Assembly: GCF_900129685.1 (NCBI RefSeq)
Contig: NZ_FQWM01000009.1
Span: forward strand, 1-64,000
DNA: 64,000 bases
Direction of reading: 5' to 3'
DNA from: Cognatishimia maritima
Lineage (GTDB): Bacteria; Pseudomonadota; Alphaproteobacteria; Rhodobacterales; Rhodobacteraceae
The position numbers were made by a program, and so were the translations under genes. Position 1 is the stretch's first letter. Every line of letters starts with the position of its first letter. The notes beneath the pieces were generated by a model. That model made no database searches, was not told the DNA's origin, and worked only from the letters and a program-made list of their open reading frames with translations. Below are positions 60,397 through 64,000 of this stretch, in pieces.

Positions 60397-61395
60397 ATGA
60401 CGAAGCGGTTGAATTTGAAAGATGTGGCGGAACTGGTGGGTGTCAGTGAAATGACCGCCAGCCGCGCCCTGCGGGGGGCACCCGACGTGTCCGAAAAAAC
60501 CCGCCAGAGGGTTGAGGCGGCGGCGCGGTCCATCGGTTATGTGCCCAACCGCATTGCCGGGTCTTTGTCCTCGCAATCGGTCAATCTGGTGGCCGTCGTT
60601 GTGCCCTCTTTGAACAGCTATGTCTTCCCAGAGGTCCTCTCGGGCATTTCTTCAGTGCTGCGCGACAGTGATTTGAAACCGGTGGTTGGGGTCTCGGGCT
60701 ATGACCTTGAGGAAGAAGAAAGCGTCATCCGCGAAATGCTCAGCTGGCGGCCTTCGGGTTTGGTGGTTGCGGGGCTGGAGCACACGGAAACCACCCGCAA
60801 TATGCTGCGCAATGCCCATTGCCCGGTGGTAGAGGTGATGGATACCGATGGGACGCCCGTTGGGCATTGTGTCGGGATCTCGCATTTGGATGCCGGGCGC
60901 GAGATGGCGCGGGTTATTGTCGACCGTGGGTTTCGCAAGATTGGCTTTATCGGCACCAAGATGCCACAGGATTTCCGCGCGATGAAACGGCTTGAAGGGT
61001 TTGAGATGGGCCTTGCCGAGGCGGGGCTGTCTTTGCATGACGCCGAGAAATTTCCGGGAGATTCCTCTATTCAACGTGGTCGACAGCTGACCGAACAAGT
61101 GCTGTCGCGCTCGCCGGATTTGGAGTGTCTTTATTATTCCAGCGATGTGATGAGTGTTGGTGGTTATATGCATTGTCTGGCAGCCGGGCTGACGCCACCC
61201 AAAGACATTGCTTTGGCGGGCTTCAACAATCTGCAGATCCTTGAAGGGCTGCCTTTGCGGCTTGCAACGACAGATGCCTGTCGCCGCGAGATTGGAGTGC
61301 GCGCGGCAGAGATCATCCTTGCGGGTCCCTGCGAAGATGTACCTTGGGTCACCGAACAGATGCAGCCGCAGATCACGCTAGGAGAGAGCCTTTAG
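60397..61395 (+). CDS. LacI-family transcriptional regulator (GntR-like subgroup)
   Basis: 332 residues from the ATG at 60397; in-frame starts at 60331 and between lack family residues. The LacI helix-turn-helix LNLKDVAELVGVSEMTASRALRG occupies about residues 4-26, with the hinge helix GYVPNRIAGSLSSQ. The periplasmic-binding-protein-like core (about 60-330) includes LVAVVVPSLNSYVFPEVLSGI and DIALAGFNNLQILEGLPLRLATT, as in gluconate-operon repressors. It is divergent from gap, so control of that gene is likely; ligand unknown. Confidence 0.9.
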   Translation: MTKRLNLKDVAELVGVSEMTASRALRGAPDVSEKTRQRVEAAARSIGYVPNRIAGSLSSQSVNLVAVVVPSLNSYVFPEVLSGISSVLRDSDLKPVVGVSGYDLEEEESVIREMLSWRPSGLVVAGLEHTETTRNMLRNAHCPVVEVMDTDGTPVGHCVGISHLDAGREMARVIVDRGFRKIGFIGTKMPQDFRAMKRLEGFEMGLAEAGLSLHDAEKFPGDSSIQRGRQLTEQVLSRSPDLECLYYSSDVMSVGGYMHCLAAGLTPPKDIALAGFNNLQILEGLPLRLATTDACRREIGVRAAEIILAGPCEDVPWVTEQMQPQITLGESL

Positions 61396-62323
61396 CGCTG
61401 TCTGTCCCATGCGCCTCTTGCAGGCATTTCAGGAAAACTTCCGTTTTGCGGTCAGGCCGCAATTGTTTGCGGGTGATCGCGCCGTAGTCGGTACTATAGC
61501 GCGTGTCCTTCGGCGAAATTGCCCAGACCTTGCCCGTTTTCAGAAATGTTTCGGCAACATGATCTGCCAGATAGCCGATGTAGCGGCCTGACTGGATTAG
61601 CAACGAGAGCGCCTCTTCTTCTTTGACGCGAGCAGCACGCGTGAGGCCCAGACCACGCCCTGCGATCATGTTTGGCGAGTTGAAGCCGTAGCCCGCGTAT
61701 TTGTACTGGCCGAGGTTCAGCGACTTTGCACAGGTAGACGGATCGCTGCCATAAAGCGGGTGGGTCTCTCCGCAATAGAGCGTCATCTGTTCGGAATAGA
61801 GCGGCAGATAGTTGAAAGAGGGCGCCAGTTTGTACATTGGCACAATTGCCGTTTCTAGAGAGCCGAGCACGATGCGGGACTCCAAGGCGCTTGGCCGTTC
61901 TAGCACAATCTCCAGATCAACTTCTGGTGCGCGGTTGTCAAACAATTGAATGGCATGATGTATCTTGGCCGCGGGGTTGGTTGAGGATTGATCAAAGATG
62001 CCAATGCGCAGGGTGCCCGTCAGCGTGGCATGCACATTGTCGATCTCGTTTTGAAATTCATCGATGCGCGACAAGAGGCGGCGCGTGGCGGCAATAACTT
62101 GCTCACCTTCCTCGGTCAAAGAGAAGCCGGCAGGGCCACGATTACACAAAATAAGGCCGATTCGCGTTTCCAGATCGGCGATATGTTTGGAGATCGTGGA
62201 GCGGCCAATGTTCAGTTCAAGCTCTGAAGCCGCAAAGCCACCGCATTCAGTGACGGTCAGAAATATACGCAATAAACGTATGTCGATGTCGCTTAGAGAC
62301 GATAAAACTGCGCGTTTGACCAA
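61373..62323 (-). CDS. LysR-family transcriptional regulator
   Basis: 316 residues from a TTG at 62323, with AAGGAAA upstream; a TTG at 62350 is also in frame but has no ribosome site. The winged helix (about residues 13-72) contains LLRIFLTVTECGGFAASELE and RSTISKHIADLETRIG. The effector domain follows (about 95-300). Its gene end overlaps the LacI-type gene by 23 bases (convergent). It is divergent from a BCCT transporter gene and probably regulates it; ligand likely a betaine or carnitine-type compound. Confidence 0.88.
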   Translation of the reverse strand: MVKRAVLSSLSDIDIRLLRIFLTVTECGGFAASELELNIGRSTISKHIADLETRIGLILCNRGPAGFSLTEEGEQVIAATRRLLSRIDEFQNEIDNVHATLTGTLRIGIFDQSSTNPAAKIHHAIQLFDNRAPEVDLEIVLERPSALESRIVLGSLETAIVPMYKLAPSFNYLPLYSEQMTLYCGETHPLYGSDPSTCAKSLNLGQYKYAGYGFNSPNMIAGRGLGLTRAARVKEEEALSLLIQSGRYIGYLADHVAETFLKTGKVWAISPKDTRYSTDYGAITRKQLRPDRKTEVFLKCLQEAHGTDSAKGSLLA

Positions 62324-62403
62324 TTCTAGGTTTCCTTGGTGTGAAACCAATGGAGGGAATGTTGTTAATTATCAAACTTGAAACAGCAAGTAAAATCAAG
62401 GGA

Positions 62404-62449
62404 CCAACGTCTCTTGAGGTTTCGGACGCCTTAACAACATCGACGTTGG
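62404..62449. promoter_or_regulatory. Perfect inverted repeat between the LysR gene and the BCCT gene
   Basis: CCAACGTC (62404-62411) and GACGTTGG (62442-62449) are perfect 8-base inverted copies separated by 30 bases, in the divergent intergenic region; candidate regulator site. Confidence 0.4.
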
Positions 62450-62530
62450 CTGAGTCAACGACATATCGCGGGCCTGGGGAGGTCGGGGCGATTGAATGCT
62501 GGTCCGAAACAAAATGACAGTGAGGTATCT

Positions 62531-64000
62531 ATGTCTATTAAACCCCCATTAATGGACCTGCACATTGAAACCGCAGATAGCGGATTCTATGCCGGGTTCA
62601 GTAAAAACGTTGCGGTGATTTCCAAGATCATCATTGCCACGCTTGTGATCTGGGCCGTCGTGTTCCCAGAGTCTGCTGGTCGGATCTTGAACACGATCAA
62701 CGGGTTCATCTTGGCAAACACCGCCTATTGGTACATCTGGATCGTCGCTCTATTCGTGATCCTTTGTATCGTCCTCGCCCTTTGGCCTGCTGCCGGACGG
62801 TTGAGATTGGGTGTCGAAGGAGATCGGCCAGAGTTCTCGAACTTCAGCTGGTTCTCGATGATGTTTGGTGCCGGTATCGGTGTCGGCATGCTGACCTGGG
62901 CTGTTGCAGAACCGATGTATCACTTCGGCAACAACCCTGAAGTCATCCAGGGTATGGTCGAAGGGTCGTCCGCCGAAAACATCCGCAACGCTTACAAATG
63001 GTCCTTCCTGCACTGGGGCTTTGGCGCTTGGGCATGTTACGCGATTGCCGGTCTGGCGCTGGCATACTTCTGCTACCGTCGTGGTCTGCCACTGACCATG
63101 CGGTCGTCGCTGACTCCGTTGTTCGGTAAAGCTCTGTCTGGCCCTCTGGGTCACGTGATCGACATCGTTGCGGTTGTTGCAACCATTCTGGGTGTGGCGC
63201 AAACGCTGGGCTTTGGTGTGGAGCAGTTCGTTGCGGGTCTGACCCGGATCGGCGTTGGCGGTCTGACAAACGAAGCAGGCACGGCGAACACGATTGGTAT
63301 CGTGGTTGCGATCCTTGCGATCATGGCAGCGTCCACTGCGTCGGCGCTGTCTGGTGTTGGTAAAGGCATCAAGTGGCTGTCCAACCTGAACATGGGTCTG
63401 TCGATCTTCCTACTGTCCTTCTTCCTGCTGTTCGGCTCGACCTTCTTTGGTCTGCAGGCGCTGGTTGTCGGCATCTGGGACTACATCATCGCACTGCCTG
63501 ACCTGTTGTTCCGCGTCTGGCGCACTGATGGTGTTGAAGGCTCTGTCGCAACCAAGCTGGAAGGCTGGCAGGGTGCGTGGTCTGTGTTCTACTGGGCATG
63601 GTGGGTGGCCTTTGCGCCATTCGTGGGCCTTTTCTTGGCACGTATCTCCAAAGGTCGCACCATCCGTGAGTTCGTTCTTGGCGCGATGATCGTTCCTTCC
63701 ATCATGTGTTTCGTTTGGTTCACATGGGCCGGTGGTACGGCCATCGATCTGGAACTGAACGGCGGCGCAAACGGTAGCATCGCCGGTGCACCGGACGGCG
63801 ACAAGATCTTTGCGATGATCCAATTCATGCTGAGCGATGCGCTAAGCTGGATCATGTCTGTGATCATCGTTGTCCTGCTGATGACCTATCTGGTCACAAC
63901 GGCTGACTCTGCGGTTCTGATCGTGAACACCATCAACGCGGCAGGTGACGAAGGCCCGAAAGCACGTCCACATATCTACTTCTGGGGTATTGCCCTGGGT
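62531..64000 (+). CDS. BCCT-family transporter (betaine/choline/carnitine type), partial
   Basis: The first 490 residues are in the window; the gene runs off the end. The ATG follows GAGGT. About ten membrane helices are visible, with the glycine-rich BCCT signature MFGAGIGVGMLTWAVAEP (about residues 110-127). Typical tryptophan-rich substrate segments include FYWAWWVAFAPFVGLFLARIS and FVWFTWAGG, then LVTTADSAVLIVNTI. It imports a quaternary amine such as glycine betaine, choline, carnitine or DMSP. Codon use here is strongly biased toward GGT/CTG, suggesting high expression. Confidence 0.93.
   Translation, partial: MSIKPPLMDLHIETADSGFYAGFSKNVAVISKIIIATLVIWAVVFPESAGRILNTINGFILANTAYWYIWIVALFVILCIVLALWPAAGRLRLGVEGDRPEFSNFSWFSMMFGAGIGVGMLTWAVAEPMYHFGNNPEVIQGMVEGSSAENIRNAYKWSFLHWGFGAWACYAIAGLALAYFCYRRGLPLTMRSSLTPLFGKALSGPLGHVIDIVAVVATILGVAQTLGFGVEQFVAGLTRIGVGGLTNEAGTANTIGIVVAILAIMAASTASALSGVGKGIKWLSNLNMGLSIFLLSFFLLFGSTFFGLQALVVGIWDYIIALPDLLFRVWRTDGVEGSVATKLEGWQGAWSVFYWAWWVAFAPFVGLFLARISKGRTIREFVLGAMIVPSIMCFVWFTWAGGTAIDLELNGGANGSIAGAPDGDKIFAMIQFMLSDALSWIMSVIIVVLLMTYLVTTADSAVLIVNTINAAGDEGPKARPHIYFWGIALG

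Noticed and set aside
1-64000. CRISPR arrays, tRNA or rRNA genes, insertion sequences
   Set aside because: No regularly spaced long repeats other than the iterons, no cloverleaf or rRNA-like segments and no transposase-like ORFs were recognised.

Overview
The window reads as part of an alphaproteobacterial extrachromosomal replicon (plasmid or chromid), most likely from a marine Rhodobacterales (Roseobacter-group) bacterium. This rests on gene content: a FtcR/Rem-like regulator, a MucR/Ros zinc-finger protein, a separate SltF-type flagellar lytic transglycosylase beside a FlgJ that has only its rod-binding domain, near-consensus CtrA boxes, and an RpoE-ChrR sigma/anti-sigma pair. No rRNA, tRNA, CRISPR array or insertion sequence was recognised.

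Layout. Positions 1-4426 hold a peptide-type ABC transporter (ATPase, two permeases, binding protein; minus strand). Positions 4667-6319 hold an Lrp-type regulator and a saccharopine-dehydrogenase-family enzyme. Then come glpD-glpR (6656-8996, minus), a tungstate-type ABC transporter in the order tupB-tupC-tupA (9203-11417) and a NUDIX hydrolase. Positions 11960-42138 are a large flagellar cluster: export gate (flhB, fliR, flhA, fliQ), SltF, rod (fliE, flgB, flgC, flgF, flgG, flgJ), fliI and fliJ, flagellin, hook and junction (flgE, flgD, flgK, flgL, fliK), rings (flgI, flgH, flgA), fliL, stator (motA, motB), regulators and several unrecognised proteins. Beside it (42186-47501) lies a phosphorelay set: a CheY-like receiver, a large PhnD-sensor histidine kinase, an HPt protein and a receiver fused to a degenerate GGDEF-like domain.

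Positions 47960-52265 are the replication and partition module: a Rep_3-family initiator, an origin with five direct repeats at exactly 22-bp spacing, parA and parB. Next is the RpoE-ChrR stress region (52373-57476), with a divergent four-gene lipid-modification operon (FAD amine oxidase-like, DUF1365, CFA-synthase-like, DUF3833) that resembles furan fatty acid or cyclopropane lipid pathways. The window ends with an FAD/NAD(P)-binding protein, type I GAPDH with a divergent LacI-type regulator and tandem operators, a LysR regulator and a BCCT transporter cut by the window end.

The genes appear to work together as follows. Exact or one-mismatch CtrA boxes (TTAA-N7-TTAA) lie in front of flgI/ftcR, fliK, flagellin, flgB/fliI, flgE, motA, the HPt-kinase operon and the GGDEF-like response regulator, so motility and the phosphorelay look like one CtrA regulon. 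A second shared motif (TTATCCTT, with an 11-base identity ATCCTTGCTAG in two promoters) marks several of the same intergenic regions and has no known owner. The cluster lacks fliF, fliG, fliM, fliN, fliP, fliH, flaF and flbT, so a working flagellum needs genes elsewhere in the genome.
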